The notes under the pieces were generated by a model. The model had not been told where the DNA came from and ran no database searches. It worked only from the letters and a program-made list of their open reading frames with translations. From contig JABGXU010000008.1 of the NCBI GenBank assembly GCA_018675635.1, forward strand, positions 140,107 to 195,587: a stretch of 55,481 nucleotides of DNA. Reading direction: 5' to 3'. Below, in pieces: positions 27,492 through 37,969 of the stretch. The translations under genes and the position numbers were made by a program. The stretch comes from Gammaproteobacteria bacterium (GTDB lineage: Bacteria > Pseudomonadota > Gammaproteobacteria > Poriferisulfidales > GCA-002705445). The first letter of the stretch is position 1. Each line of letters opens with the position of its first letter.

Positions 27492-29948
27492 ATGAGCATA
27501 TTTTTTAAAAAAGCTTTAAAATCAACTTATTATTTTATTAGTATAATAGTTTTACTCAGTTTTATCCTATATCTCATTTTGTCTCAAAGCTTACCTTCTG
27601 TTGAAGAAATTCAAGATATGAGAATGCAGATTCCAATGAGAATTTATACACAAGATAGAAAATTGATAGCTGTATATGGAGAGAAAAAAAGAATTCCAGT
27701 AACGTTTGCAGAAATCCCAGAGAATTTGAAAAATGCTTTTATTGCAGCAGAGGATAATAGATTTTATTCGCATAATGGGGTTGATTATTTTGGATTACTT
27801 AGGGCATTTAAAAGTTTTATTTCTACTGGAAAAGTTACTCAAGGTGGGAGCACTATAACTATGCAGGTAGCAAGAAATTTCTATTTAACTCGAGAGAAGA
27901 AAATTATTCGTAAACTAAGGGAAATTTTATTGGCATACAAGATGGAAAGGAATTTAAGCAAAGAAAGGATCTTTGAGTTATATATGAATAAAATTTATTT
28001 AGGTCATAGAGCGTATGGAGTTGAAGCAGCAGCACAAGTATATTATGGAAAAAGACTATCAAAATTAACATTAGCACAAATAGCTATGATTGCAGGATTG
28101 CCAAAGGCTCCATCAAGGTATAATCCAATATCTAATAAAAAAAGAGCATTACAGAGAAGAGATTATGTATTAAGAAGAATGGCTGAAAATAATTTTATTG
28201 GGCAAGAAGATTATACTACAGCTTTTCTTTCACCAGTTACGGCAAAACTAAATACAGCAAGTATTGAATTAAGTGCGCCTTACGTCTCTGAAATGGCAAG
28301 ATTAAAAATGGAAGAAAGATTTGGAAATGATGCATACACACAAGGTTTTGATGTTTTTACAACTATAAAAAGCAAACTGCAAGAGTCTGCTCAAAAAGCG
28401 TTGACGAAAAATATTGAAAAATATGATCTTAGGCATGGATACCGAGGAGCAGAAGCTAAAATTAATTATAACGAATTATTAAATTCTAATTTTGAATATG
28501 ATCTTGATGTTTCGATAAGAAATATAAATAAATATTTTAGAGATTTTTATACAATCAATAATAATGTTCCAGCAGTAGTGCTTAATGTAGATGCAAAAAA
28601 AATAAAAGTATATTCAAAAAATCATAAATTGCTTGATATCGATTTAAAGAAAATAATAATCAAAAATCAATATTTTGAAGTTAATTATAAAATGAAGATT
28701 ACAGACTTTGGTAAAATATTGTCAATTGGAGATGTTGTAAGAGTTAGGGAAATTAATAACCAGTGGTACTTGTCACAAATTCCAAATGTTAATGGAGCCA
28801 TAGTGTCTATTAATTCTAATAGCGGTGCTATTTCTGCATTGTCTGGCGGTTATGATTTTAGATTAAGTAAGTTCAACAGAGCTACTCAAGCAAAGCGACA
28901 GCCCGGATCAAGTTTTAAACCTTTTATTTATTCAGCTGCATTAAATAAAGGCTATACGCCAGCATCCATTATTAACGATGCTCCAAAAGTATTTAAAGAA
29001 AATACTGTTAGTGGTGCGTGGAGACCAAAAAATTATGGTGGAAAATTTTATGGCCCTACAAGATTACGATATGGTTTAGCTAAATCTAGAAATATGATCT
29101 CAATTAGATTGCTGGATAATATTGGCATTAAATATACTTTAAATTATGCAAAAAATTTTGGAATTGATACAGAAAAACTGCCGAAAGACTTAACGCTTGC
29201 TCTGGGTAGTGGTGAAACTACTCCTATTAATTTAGCGAAAGCCTATGCCTATTTTGCTAACGGAGGCTATGGAATAAAACCGTACATTATTGAGCAGGTA
29301 AGAAAAAGAGATGGTGAAATTATTTATGTTGAGAATCCAGTTACAGTTTGCAGTAATCCTTGTGATTACATGAGTCTAGATATTTTGCAATTCCCTTCAG
29401 CAAAATCTGTAGATGAAATTGCAAAATTAAGAGCTAAAGCAGGTTTGCCAAGATTTTCAATGCAAACGGTAGAACCAAGAAATATTTATCAAATGGTTAG
29501 CATGATGAAAGATGTAATAAAATACGGTACAGCAAAAAAAGCAAAAGTATTGAAAAGATCTGATATTGCTGGAAAAACGGGTACCACAAATGACCAAAAA
29601 GATGCTTGGTTTAGTGGTTTTAATAGAGATGTTGTAACTATTAGTTTTTTAGGTTTTGATAATCATTCATCGCTTGGTAAGAATGAATTTGGTAGCACGG
29701 CAGCATTACCTATGTGGATTGATTATATGAAAGTTGCTTTGAAAGGTTTACCAATTTCTAATTTAGATAGCCCAGAAGGTATGGTTAGCGCAAAAATTGA
29801 TAGTAAAAATGGTTTATTAGCATCGCCAGATTCTAAGAATTCTATGATTGAAGTATTTAGAGAGGAAAATGTTCCAAAAACTTTTAGTAAAAAGAATAAA
29901 ATTAATAAAAAAGATGAGACTGATGTAGAGATCGAAAAATTATTCTAG
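27492..29948 (+). CDS. mrcA: Penicillin-binding protein 1A (bifunctional transglycosylase/transpeptidase)
   Basis: Class A PBP that polymerises and cross-links peptidoglycan. After one N-terminal membrane helix, the GT51 domain shows AEDNRFYSHNGVDYFG (catalytic Glu), GGSTITMQVARNFYLT and ERIFELYMNKIYLG. An OB-like insertion of about 110 residues follows. The transpeptidase has the SxxK serine in PGSSFKPFIY, the SxN motif in KSRNMISIR and KTGTT. A TTG at 27477 would add five residues; the ATG at 27492 is preferred (818 residues; E. coli 850). It is divergent from aroK. Confidence 0.96.
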   Translation: MSIFFKKALKSTYYFISIIVLLSFILYLILSQSLPSVEEIQDMRMQIPMRIYTQDRKLIAVYGEKKRIPVTFAEIPENLKNAFIAAEDNRFYSHNGVDYFGLLRAFKSFISTGKVTQGGSTITMQVARNFYLTREKKIIRKLREILLAYKMERNLSKERIFELYMNKIYLGHRAYGVEAAAQVYYGKRLSKLTLAQIAMIAGLPKAPSRYNPISNKKRALQRRDYVLRRMAENNFIGQEDYTTAFLSPVTAKLNTASIELSAPYVSEMARLKMEERFGNDAYTQGFDVFTTIKSKLQESAQKALTKNIEKYDLRHGYRGAEAKINYNELLNSNFEYDLDVSIRNINKYFRDFYTINNNVPAVVLNVDAKKIKVYSKNHKLLDIDLKKIIIKNQYFEVNYKMKITDFGKILSIGDVVRVREINNQWYLSQIPNVNGAIVSINSNSGAISALSGGYDFRLSKFNRATQAKRQPGSSFKPFIYSAALNKGYTPASIINDAPKVFKENTVSGAWRPKNYGGKFYGPTRLRYGLAKSRNMISIRLLDNIGIKYTLNYAKNFGIDTEKLPKDLTLALGSGETTPINLAKAYAYFANGGYGIKPYIIEQVRKRDGEIIYVENPVTVCSNPCDYMSLDILQFPSAKSVDEIAKLRAKAGLPRFSMQTVEPRNIYQMVSMMKDVIKYGTAKKAKVLKRSDIAGKTGTTNDQKDAWFSGFNRDVVTISFLGFDNHSSLGKNEFGSTAALPMWIDYMKVALKGLPISNLDSPEGMVSAKIDSKNGLLASPDSKNSMIEVFREENVPKTFSKKNKINKKDETDVEIEKLF

Positions 29949-31012
29949 CTTTTATGATATTTTTTACTATATTCTTGTACGTGATTTATTAATAAAGCTA
30001 AGTTATCAGGATTTACATATTGATCTATACCATGCCCTAAATTAAAAATATGTCTATTTCCATATCCATAGCCATCAATAATTTTTTCTGCTGCGTTTTT
30101 TATAGATTCTTCGGTCCCATGAAGAGCACATGGGTCTAAGTTGCCCTGTAAGCACATATTTTCTCCAACAATTTTTCTTGCTACAGATATATCTGATGTC
30201 CAATCTAAACCAATAGCATTGCAGCCAGATTTAGAAATACTATTTAACCAATTACCTCCACCTTTTGTAAATAATATTATAGGTATATTTTTTGTAATAT
30301 TACTATTATTTAGATTACTAATTATTTCTTTCATAGGGTTGAGAGAAAAATAATTATAATTTTCTGTATCTAAAAGTCCGCCCCACGAATCAAATAACAT
30401 TAATATATCTGCCCCAGCTTTTGCTTGCATAATTAAATATTCTGAAATTGAATTTATTAATTTTTTAATTAAAAGTTCAAGCATTTTTGGATTATTAAAA
30501 ACCATTGATCTTATTTTTCTAAATTCTTTTGTAGCAGACCCTTCAATCATATATGTTGATAAAGTCCATGGACTTCCAGAAAAACCGATTAAAGGTATCT
30601 CATTATTTAATTTATTTTTTGTTTGTACGATAGCTTGCGCAACGTAATCTAATTTATGCGTAATATCTTTATCGATAAGAGATTTTATGTCTTCAAGATT
30701 ATCAATGGGATTATCAAAGTAGGGTCCTCTATTGTCCTCGAACTGTAACTCTAACCCCATTGCATCTGGTATTGTCAAGATATCAGAAAAAATTATAGCA
30801 GCATCAAGATTAAATCTCTCGATGGGTTGTATAGTGACTTCAGAAGCAAGTTCTGGTGTTTTACATAAATTTATAAAACTTCCCGCTTTTGTTCTTGTTT
30901 TTTTATATTCTGGAAGATACCTACCTGCTTGCCTCATTATCCAAATAGGTGTTCTATCTACAGGGACGCCATTTAAAACATCAAGTATTCGATTATTTTT
31001 TATTAAACTCAT
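29945..31012 (-). CDS. hemE: Uroporphyrinogen decarboxylase
   Basis: Removes four carboxyl groups from uroporphyrinogen III to give coproporphyrinogen III, the substrate of HemF (2925). Signature regions: PIWIMRQAGRYLPEYKKTR near residues 22-40, AAIIFSDILTIPDAMGLELQF, FSGSPWTLSTYMIEG and GNLDPCALHG, with FNLGHGI near the C-terminus. The 355-residue length equals the family norm. It overlaps convergent mrcA by 4 bp and starts 2 bp after the gltD stop. Confidence 0.97.
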   Translation of the reverse strand: MSLIKNNRILDVLNGVPVDRTPIWIMRQAGRYLPEYKKTRTKAGSFINLCKTPELASEVTIQPIERFNLDAAIIFSDILTIPDAMGLELQFEDNRGPYFDNPIDNLEDIKSLIDKDITHKLDYVAQAIVQTKNKLNNEIPLIGFSGSPWTLSTYMIEGSATKEFRKIRSMVFNNPKMLELLIKKLINSISEYLIMQAKAGADILMLFDSWGGLLDTENYNYFSLNPMKEIISNLNNSNITKNIPIILFTKGGGNWLNSISKSGCNAIGLDWTSDISVARKIVGENMCLQGNLDPCALHGTEESIKNAAEKIIDGYGYGNRHIFNLGHGIDQYVNPDNLALLINHVQEYSKKYHKS

Positions 31013-31014
31013 TA

Positions 31015-32427
<1,413 letters not shown>

Positions 32428-32467
32428 CTATTAAGGCTCACACCTTGATATAATTCATATAGTTATT

Positions 32468-32935
32468 TTAAGATAGTTTTTCTTTAACGAATTTACTTGC
32501 GAAACCCATATCAGCACGATTATTAGAACGTTTTTTTAGTTCACTCATAATCTCGCCAATCTGGCTCATTTGTTGAATAGATTTTTCTGAAATAATAGCT
32601 TCAATCATTTGTTTAATTTCTTCTTCTGGCATATCTTCTGGAAGATATTCTTTTATAACAGATAGTTCAAATTCCTCTTGCTCAGCAAGATCATTACGAT
32701 TTTCTTCTCGGTAATAAGCTAAAGATTCTTTATTTTTTTTAGATAATTTTTTTAAGATCTCAAATATATTTTCATCACTTAAATCTTTTCTTGTATTTAC
32801 TTCTTGATTAATAATAGCTGCAAGAATTAATTTAACTGCGGCTAATCTTTTTTTATCTCCGCTTTTCATGGAAGATTTCATGTCTTCAGTTATTTTAATT
32901 TTAAGAGAGGAGTTACTATCTTGAGGGTTAGACAT
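32468..32935 (-). CDS. yqeY: GatB/YqeY domain protein
   Basis: Protein of 155 residues homologous to the tRNA-binding tail domain of GatB; its cellular role is not well defined. It is helical, with KITEDMKSSMKSGDKKRLAAVKLI near the N-terminus, AYYREENRNDLAEQEEFEL, IKEYLPEDM, and RADMGFASKFVKEKL at the end. It overlaps the rpsU stop by one base. The rpsU-yqeY pairing is common in proteobacteria, where dnaG and rpoD usually follow. Confidence 0.9.
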   Translation of the reverse strand: MSNPQDSNSSLKIKITEDMKSSMKSGDKKRLAAVKLILAAIINQEVNTRKDLSDENIFEILKKLSKKNKESLAYYREENRNDLAEQEEFELSVIKEYLPEDMPEEEIKQMIEAIISEKSIQQMSQIGEIMSELKKRSNNRADMGFASKFVKEKLS

Positions 32936-33153
32936 TAATAAAGTTTAATTCTTCTGCCGGTAGCAGTTCGATTTGATCTTTTATGAACTCTTTTAACAGC
33001 TGCGGCTGCTTTTCTTTTTCTAACAGAAGTAGGTTTTTCGTAAAATTCCCTTTTTCTAATTTCAGTTAAAACTCCAGCCTTTTCACATGCGCGTCTAAAT
33101 CTTCTGATCGCAATATCAAATGGTTCGTTTTCTTTTACTTTAATACTTGGCAT
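32935..33153 (-). CDS. rpsU: 30S ribosomal protein S21
   Basis: Small-subunit protein needed for initiation complex formation near the anti-Shine-Dalgarno end of 16S rRNA. The 72-residue sequence is strongly basic, with [19 protein letters not shown] and [17 protein letters not shown], as in E. coli S21 (71 residues). It is divergent from tsaD across 75 bp, the classic gammaproteobacterial tsaD/rpsU arrangement, and is translationally coupled to yqeY. Confidence 0.97.
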   Translation of the reverse strand: MPSIKVKENEPFDIAIRRFRRACEKAGVLTEIRKREFYEKPTSVRKRKAAAAVKRVHKRSNRTATGRRIKLY

Positions 33154-33228
33154 AATTTACCTTTAACAATTTAGTGGTGTGATTATACAGTTGTATGCAA
33201 AAAAATCAAAACAAAGTAGTTATATAGT

Positions 33229-34236
33229 ATGTTAGTGCTTGGTATAGAAACCTCTTGTGACGAAACTGGGCTGGCCCTTTATGATTCTGAGGAAGGTTTG
33301 CTGGCAGACGAGCTTTTTAGTCAAATTGATATTCATCAAGCATATGGCGGCGTAGTGCCAGAACTAGCCTCTAGAGATCATGCGGACAGAATTTTACCTT
33401 TGTTAAATAATCTTTTGAAAAAGACTGGGAAATTATTAGATGAAGTTGATTTGGTGGCTTACACTGCAGGGCCAGGATTAAAAGGATGTTTATTAGTTGG
33501 CTCTACATTTGCTAGAACACTATCCTATATAATAGACAAGCCAATTATCTCTATTAATCATATCGAAGCACATTTATTAGCTCCATTTATGGAATATCCA
33601 GAGTTATCGTTTCCATTCTTTGGACTACTTATCTCTGGCGGTCATACTATGATCATTGATGCTAAGAGCATCGGCGATTATGAAATCATGGGAGAAACTT
33701 TGGATGATGCTTTAGGAGAAGCTTTTGACAAAACTGCAAAACTAATGGGGCTTGATTATCCTGGCGGACCGTTAATAGAAAAATTAGCTAAAGATGGTGT
33801 TACTGGTAGTTATAAATTTCCGCGTCCAATATTAAATAAACCTAATTGCGATTTTAGTTTCAGCGGCTTAAAAACACATATTATGCTCACATGGAAAGCC
33901 TCAGAAAAAACTGAGCAAGTACAAAAAAATATTTCTTTAGAGTTGCAAAATTCAGTCACTGATTGTTTAGTTGGAAAGCTAAAACGTGCACATAATGAAA
34001 AATACTACCCAGTAATTGTTATTTCAGGTGGCGTGAGTGCTAATCAATTTATTAGAGATAAATTAACTAACTTTGCTCATTCAATTAATGCCAAAGCATA
34101 TTATCCAACCAAGAAATTTTGTACAGACAATGGCGCAATGATTGCTTACGCTGGTTATAAAAAGTATGAAGCAGGTCAAATTTATGATTTGAAAGGCGAA
34201 GTAAAACCAAGATGGCCATTAGATCAATTAGCTTAA
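33229..34236 (+). CDS. tsaD: tRNA threonylcarbamoyladenosine transferase TsaD
   Basis: Transfers threonylcarbamoyl from TC-AMP to A37 of ANN-decoding tRNAs, completing the pathway begun by TsaC. ASKHA-fold motifs: GIETSCDETGLALYD, PELASRDHADRI, INHIEAHLLAP (metal histidines), LLISGGHTMI, GEAFDKTAKLMGL and VSGGVSANQFIR, with the metal Asp in FCTDNGAMIAY. Its 335 residues match E. coli (337). The double-cupin gene starts 7 bp downstream. It marks the left boundary of the accessory island. Confidence 0.97.
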   Translation: MLVLGIETSCDETGLALYDSEEGLLADELFSQIDIHQAYGGVVPELASRDHADRILPLLNNLLKKTGKLLDEVDLVAYTAGPGLKGCLLVGSTFARTLSYIIDKPIISINHIEAHLLAPFMEYPELSFPFFGLLISGGHTMIIDAKSIGDYEIMGETLDDALGEAFDKTAKLMGLDYPGGPLIEKLAKDGVTGSYKFPRPILNKPNCDFSFSGLKTHIMLTWKASEKTEQVQKNISLELQNSVTDCLVGKLKRAHNEKYYPVIVISGGVSANQFIRDKLTNFAHSINAKAYYPTKKFCTDNGAMIAYAGYKKYEAGQIYDLKGEVKPRWPLDQLA

Positions 34237-34243
34237 ATTTTAT

Positions 34244-34921
34244 ATGAGTATTAATAGGGATTTTACTAAACGAGCGTGCATTAATTCTGCAAAAGAAAGG
34301 TGGCATAAATCACCAGCAGATGGCGTAGAACGTTTATATCTTGAAAGAGATGATGAGGGAGAAACAGCGGTTGCCTCGACTATTGTACGATTTGCGCCAG
34401 GTAGTAAATTTGATCAGCACACGCATGACGGCGGTGAAGAGTTTTTAGTTTTAGATGGAGTGTTTTCCGACGAATTTGGTTCTTACCCAAAAGGAACTTA
34501 TGTTAGAAATCCAAAAGGCTCAGCGCATAATCCTTATAGTGAGTCTGGTTGCGTTCTATTTGTTAAGTTACGACAGTTTCAAAGTAACGATACACAGCCC
34601 GTAAAAATTAATACTAATAAAGAGCCTTGGCTCCCCGGTTTAGTGGGTGGGTTATCAGTCATGCCACTACATAATTTTGAAGCTGAGCATGCTGCGCTGG
34701 TAAAGTGGAAACCCAATACAATATTTAATCCACATCAGCATTTGGGTGGCGAAGAAATTTTAGTTTTAGAAGGGGTTTTCCATGATGAGTTTGGAGCATA
34801 TCCAAAAGGATCATGGTTAAGGAGTCCGCATTTAAGTCAGCACACACCATTTACCAAAGAAGAAGGTGCACTTATTTTTGTAAAAACAGGTCATTTTTTG
34901 CGAAAGAAGAAAGAGAATTAA
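34244..34921 (+). CDS. Tandem double-cupin protein (ChrR-like cupin)
   Basis: Protein of 225 residues made of two repeated cupin_7 (ChrR-type) domains. Parallel segments are FDQHTHDGGEEFLVLDGVF and DEFGSYPKGTYVRNP in the first, and FNPHQHLGGEEILVLEGVF and DEFGAYPKGSWLRSP in the second. Each retains the HxH..E and downstream His metal ligands. ChrR cupins bind zinc and act as anti-sigma partners in other bacteria, but no ECF sigma gene is beside it, so a free-standing metal-dependent or stress role is more likely. It lies 7 bp after tsaD. Confidence 0.8.
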   Translation: MSINRDFTKRACINSAKERWHKSPADGVERLYLERDDEGETAVASTIVRFAPGSKFDQHTHDGGEEFLVLDGVFSDEFGSYPKGTYVRNPKGSAHNPYSESGCVLFVKLRQFQSNDTQPVKINTNKEPWLPGLVGGLSVMPLHNFEAEHAALVKWKPNTIFNPHQHLGGEEILVLEGVFHDEFGAYPKGSWLRSPHLSQHTPFTKEEGALIFVKTGHFLRKKKEN

Positions 34922-34948
34922 TATTAGTTAAAATAGGATATTAATTAA

Positions 34949-34987
34949 TTGACATAATCCATGATTTAAAGTACTTTTAGATTATGT
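34949..34987 (+). promoter_or_regulatory. umuD promoter with spaced inverted repeat over the start codon
   Basis: TTGACA at 34949-34954 is followed at 17 bp by TACTTT (34972-34977), a weak -10. The umuD ATG is only 6 nt later and lacks a Shine-Dalgarno, so the message may be leaderless. Perfect 8-bp arms ACATAATC (34952-34959) and GATTATGT (34980-34987) flank the promoter core. No CTGT-N8-ACAG LexA box is visible. The arms may be an operator for a regulator other than LexA. Confidence 0.45.
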
Positions 34988-35523
34988 ACGAAATCAAAAA
35001 TAAATCTGTAACACGTGGTGGTAAACGATCAGGCGCTGGTCGCAAGAGTCTTTATGGTGTACCCACTAAAGCAATTCGTGTTCCAGAACACATGGTTGCA
35101 GAAGTAAGAGATTTTGTGGAATCACAAAATTTAGCAGAATATGAACTGCCATTATTTGCTTCAAAAGTTGCTGCTGGTTTCCCATCACCTGCTGATGATT
35201 TTATGGACACCAAGCTTGATTTAAATAGTCATTTAATTAAAACTCCGAGCGCCACTTTCTTTGTACGTGTTTCAGGAGAGTCAATGATTAAAGCAGGAAT
35301 CCATGATGGAGATTTATTAGTTGTAGATCGAAGTATTGAGCCGCAGGTAGGGAAAATTGTGATTGCTGCTATTCAACACGAACTTACCGTTAAACGTTAT
35401 GTTAAAAAAGACGGTAAAGTTTACTTAGCCCCTGAGAATGATGACTACGAACCAATTTTAGTAACCGAAGAAGACGAGGTTCATATTTGGGGTGTCGTTA
35501 CTAATGTTGTGCATGCAGTTTAA
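34984..35523 (+). CDS. umuD: UmuD-type S24 autopeptidase with RHH-like N-terminal extension
   Basis: DNA polymerase V accessory subunit that self-cleaves on RecA-ssDNA. Alignment to E. coli UmuD is colinear with an offset of 40: cleavage site Ala64-Gly65 in KVAAGFPSPADDF, nucleophile Ser100 in VSGESMI, Lys137 in LTVKRYV. The additional 40 residues have a basic GGKRSGAGRK stretch and then TKAIRVPEHMVAEVRDFVE, the pattern of a ribbon-helix-helix DNA-binding domain; this suggests autoregulation. umuC starts 3 bp after the stop. CGN arginine codons are commoner than in neighbouring core genes, a hint of transfer. Confidence 0.92.
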   Translation: MYEIKNKSVTRGGKRSGAGRKSLYGVPTKAIRVPEHMVAEVRDFVESQNLAEYELPLFASKVAAGFPSPADDFMDTKLDLNSHLIKTPSATFFVRVSGESMIKAGIHDGDLLVVDRSIEPQVGKIVIAAIQHELTVKRYVKKDGKVYLAPENDDYEPILVTEEDEVHIWGVVTNVVHAV

Positions 35524-35526
35524 TTT

Positions 35527-36804
35527 ATGTCTTTACTAAAACCAGATCCTGTTTATGCATTAGTCGACTGTAATAATTTTTATTGTTCTTGTGAGCGAGT
35601 TTTTAATCCAGCATTAGAAAAAAAACCGATGGCTGTCTTATCAAATAATGATGGTTGTATCGTGGCACGTTCCAATGAAATTAAAGAACTTGGGATTCCA
35701 ATGGGTGCGCCTATGTTCCAATATAAAAAGTTACTAGAAAAAAAGAAAGCAATTATTCTTTCTTCAAATTATCAATTGTATGGCGATATGTCGCAGCGTG
35801 TGATGGCGACGTTGCGCCAGTTTACACCTTCAATGGAAGTGTATTCAATAGACGAAGCATTTTTACGTTTAGAAGAATTTAAACGCTTAGATTTAATAAA
35901 GTATTGTTTAGAAATCAGAAAAACCGTTAAGCAATGGACCGGAATTCCTGTTTCTATTGGTATTGCCCCCAATAAAACATTAGCCAAAGTTGCCAATCAT
36001 ACGGCAAAAAAACATACTAAAAGTGGTGTGTTTAATATTTGTAAAAAAACCACACAAAATGAAGTGTTGGCTAATTTTCCAGTCAGTGATATTTGGGGAA
36101 TAGGGCGTCAATTATCAAAGCGTTTAAATGAAATGGGAATTAATACTGCGTTAAAATTAAGAGATGTTGATATTGTATGGGCCCGCAAACATTTTACAGT
36201 AGTGGGAGAACGTATCGTAAGAGAATTAAGAGGCTTGAACTGCTTAGAGCTAGAAGAAGTGATGGCGAAAAAAAATATCACCTCTTCTAAATCTTTTGGA
36301 AGATTAGTGACTGATAAAAAAGAATTGATGAGCGCCGTGGCTAATTATGCAACACGCGCTTGTCATAAATTACGCTTACAAAAAAGTAAAGCACAAGGTA
36401 TCTATGTTTACTTAAGAACTAATCCATTTCGTCGTCAAGATCCGCAATATGATAATGGCATAACGTATGGATTTATGGAGCCTAATGATGACACTACTTT
36501 TATTATTCAAGCAGCACGAAAATGTTTAGAGCAAATTTATTCTAAAGATTATAAATATCATAAAGCCGGCATCATGCTATTAGATATAGTCCCAGCTTCT
36601 TACAAACAAATAGAGATGTTTAACGCAGAAGAAACACAAGCACGTAGCCAATTAATGAAAACAATTGACACCATGAATACTTCAATGGGACAAGATACTA
36701 TCCGTTTTGCTGCACAAGGGATTGACCATCCATGGGCTAGAAAATGTGAGAACCGCACACCTCGCTACACTACTAACTGGGATGAATTAGCAAAAGTAAT
36801 ATAA
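35527..36804 (+). CDS. umuC: DNA polymerase V catalytic subunit UmuC
   Basis: Y-family translesion polymerase of 425 residues (E. coli 422). The palm carries ALVDCNNFYCSCERVF, NNDGCIVARSNEIK, YSIDEAFLRL (catalytic Asp-Glu) and IPVSIGIAPNKTLAKVANH. The thumb has SDIWGIGRQLSKRLNEMGI and the C-terminal little finger has KSFGRLVTDK. The umuDC pair is tightly packed. The arginine codon mix, with many CGT/CGC, differs from the AGA-rich core genes. The Ref-like nuclease gene follows 22 bp downstream with a good AGGAG. Confidence 0.95.
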   Translation: MSLLKPDPVYALVDCNNFYCSCERVFNPALEKKPMAVLSNNDGCIVARSNEIKELGIPMGAPMFQYKKLLEKKKAIILSSNYQLYGDMSQRVMATLRQFTPSMEVYSIDEAFLRLEEFKRLDLIKYCLEIRKTVKQWTGIPVSIGIAPNKTLAKVANHTAKKHTKSGVFNICKKTTQNEVLANFPVSDIWGIGRQLSKRLNEMGINTALKLRDVDIVWARKHFTVVGERIVRELRGLNCLELEEVMAKKNITSSKSFGRLVTDKKELMSAVANYATRACHKLRLQKSKAQGIYVYLRTNPFRRQDPQYDNGITYGFMEPNDDTTFIIQAARKCLEQIYSKDYKYHKAGIMLLDIVPASYKQIEMFNAEETQARSQLMKTIDTMNTSMGQDTIRFAAQGIDHPWARKCENRTPRYTTNWDELAKVI

Positions 36805-36826
36805 AATAATAAAAGGAGTAAAAATT

Positions 36827-37144
36827 ATGGCAAAAAAATCCAAAACAAAAGACGAAAAGTTACACATGAGATCTATTGCAGAATTGGGTTGTATTATTTG
36901 TGATAAAATGAATTTTCCAGGAAGCCCAGCAGAGTTACACCATATTGTCAGTAATACAGGCATGGGCAAAAAAGCCACCAATTATGAAGTCATACCACTA
37001 TGTCCTCACCACCATAGAAATAGCGATGAGTCATATCACCAGTCTCCAAAAGATTTCACTGAAAAATGGGGAAGCCAAGAAAATTTATTACAAGAAACTT
37101 TAGAGAATAAAATTACGCAAGAAAAATTAGGGCAAGTATTTTAG
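36827..37144 (+). CDS. Ref-type RecA-dependent HNH nuclease, short form
   Basis: Small HNH protein of 105 residues resembling phage P1 Ref (RecA-dependent nuclease family). Visible motifs are ELGCIICDKM, AELHHIVSNTGMGKKATN with the catalytic His pair, and VIPLCPHHHRNS, then GSQENLL. P1 Ref is about 186 residues and has a long disordered N-terminal part; only about ten residues remain here before the core. Known Ref cuts DNA at RecA-ssDNA displacement loops. Placement 22 bp after umuC makes a RecA/SOS connection plausible. Confidence 0.8.
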   Translation: MAKKSKTKDEKLHMRSIAELGCIICDKMNFPGSPAELHHIVSNTGMGKKATNYEVIPLCPHHHRNSDESYHQSPKDFTEKWGSQENLLQETLENKITQEKLGQVF

Positions 37145-37152
37145 TTAAAAAT

Positions 37153-37953
37153 TTATAAATTATATTCATATCTTGAGCTTTTAATAAGTTCTATACTTTC
37201 GTAATCCATTGGGTCTTTAAAAATATATTCATAAAAATTTAAACAAGAATTTTTTTTATCTTGAGATATAAAAATATTTCTAACTTTCTTTTTGCTACTT
37301 CCAATCTGACTAGTTATTTCTCTATAAGGAAAATAAATTTGTCTTATAATCTCGTTATCTACTTTTGTATTGCTCTTAGCTTCTATAAGAAAAATAGAAT
37401 TTTTATTTTCATAGCCAGCATCAACTTCCATTTGAACACCTCTATCAATAGATACAGAAATTTTATTTACCATCATTTTAAATCCTCCTGAACGAAACCT
37501 TCCCCGTTTACACAGAACAAGATCTTTTTCCTGTGAGAAGTCTTCAAGTATTTTATCAGTGTGACAAGCATCTAAAAATTTCATTTCTGAATCACCAAAT
37601 TTAAATAATTCTAATTTTGATGTGACAGGATAACTAGCTTTTAATATTGGTGTTTTTAAATCAGGTATATCTACGTAACCTTCGCCTTTTAAAAAATACC
37701 AACTTGTATTACTTTTTGGCAATAAAAATAAATTATTATTGATAAAATATTTTGGTCTAAGCCCTCTCTCTGTTTGAGAACCTAGTATCCTAATTTCTTT
37801 TGAATTATTATCTATATGGCTGAAATACTTACCTGCAATATCTTTAACATTTTGGTGAGATATAATAAAAGGTTTTTTATTAAAATTATGTTTATCAAGA
37901 TGATAAATTTCTACAATTTTTTCAAAGATCTGATTTTTTATATCAATACTCAT
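37153..37953 (-). CDS. Putative type II restriction endonuclease
   Basis: Protein of 266 residues not assigned to a named enzyme. A PD-(D/E)xK-like active site is visible near residues 175-195: MEVDAGYE, a short spacer, then IFLIEAKSN, giving D...E-x-K. The segment GRFRSGGFKMMV precedes it. It lies 16 bp downstream of, and in the same direction as, an adenine methylase, which makes the restriction partner role likely. I see no clear resemblance to R.DpnII. If it is partner to an M.DpnA-like enzyme, the target would be GATC. Its end is 8 bp from the Ref gene end (convergent). Confidence 0.68.
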   Translation of the reverse strand: MSIDIKNQIFEKIVEIYHLDKHNFNKKPFIISHQNVKDIAGKYFSHIDNNSKEIRILGSQTERGLRPKYFINNNLFLLPKSNTSWYFLKGEGYVDIPDLKTPILKASYPVTSKLELFKFGDSEMKFLDACHTDKILEDFSQEKDLVLCKRGRFRSGGFKMMVNKISVSIDRGVQMEVDAGYENKNSIFLIEAKSNTKVDNEIIRQIYFPYREITSQIGSSKKKVRNIFISQDKKNSCLNFYEYIFKDPMDYESIELIKSSRYEYNL

Positions 37954-37969
37954 TTTTTTTTAATCTAAG

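Noticed and set aside
34921..34984. LexA (SOS) box before umuD
   Set aside because: No CTGT-N8-ACAG or close variant is present; the only symmetrical element is the ACATAATC/GATTATGT pair.
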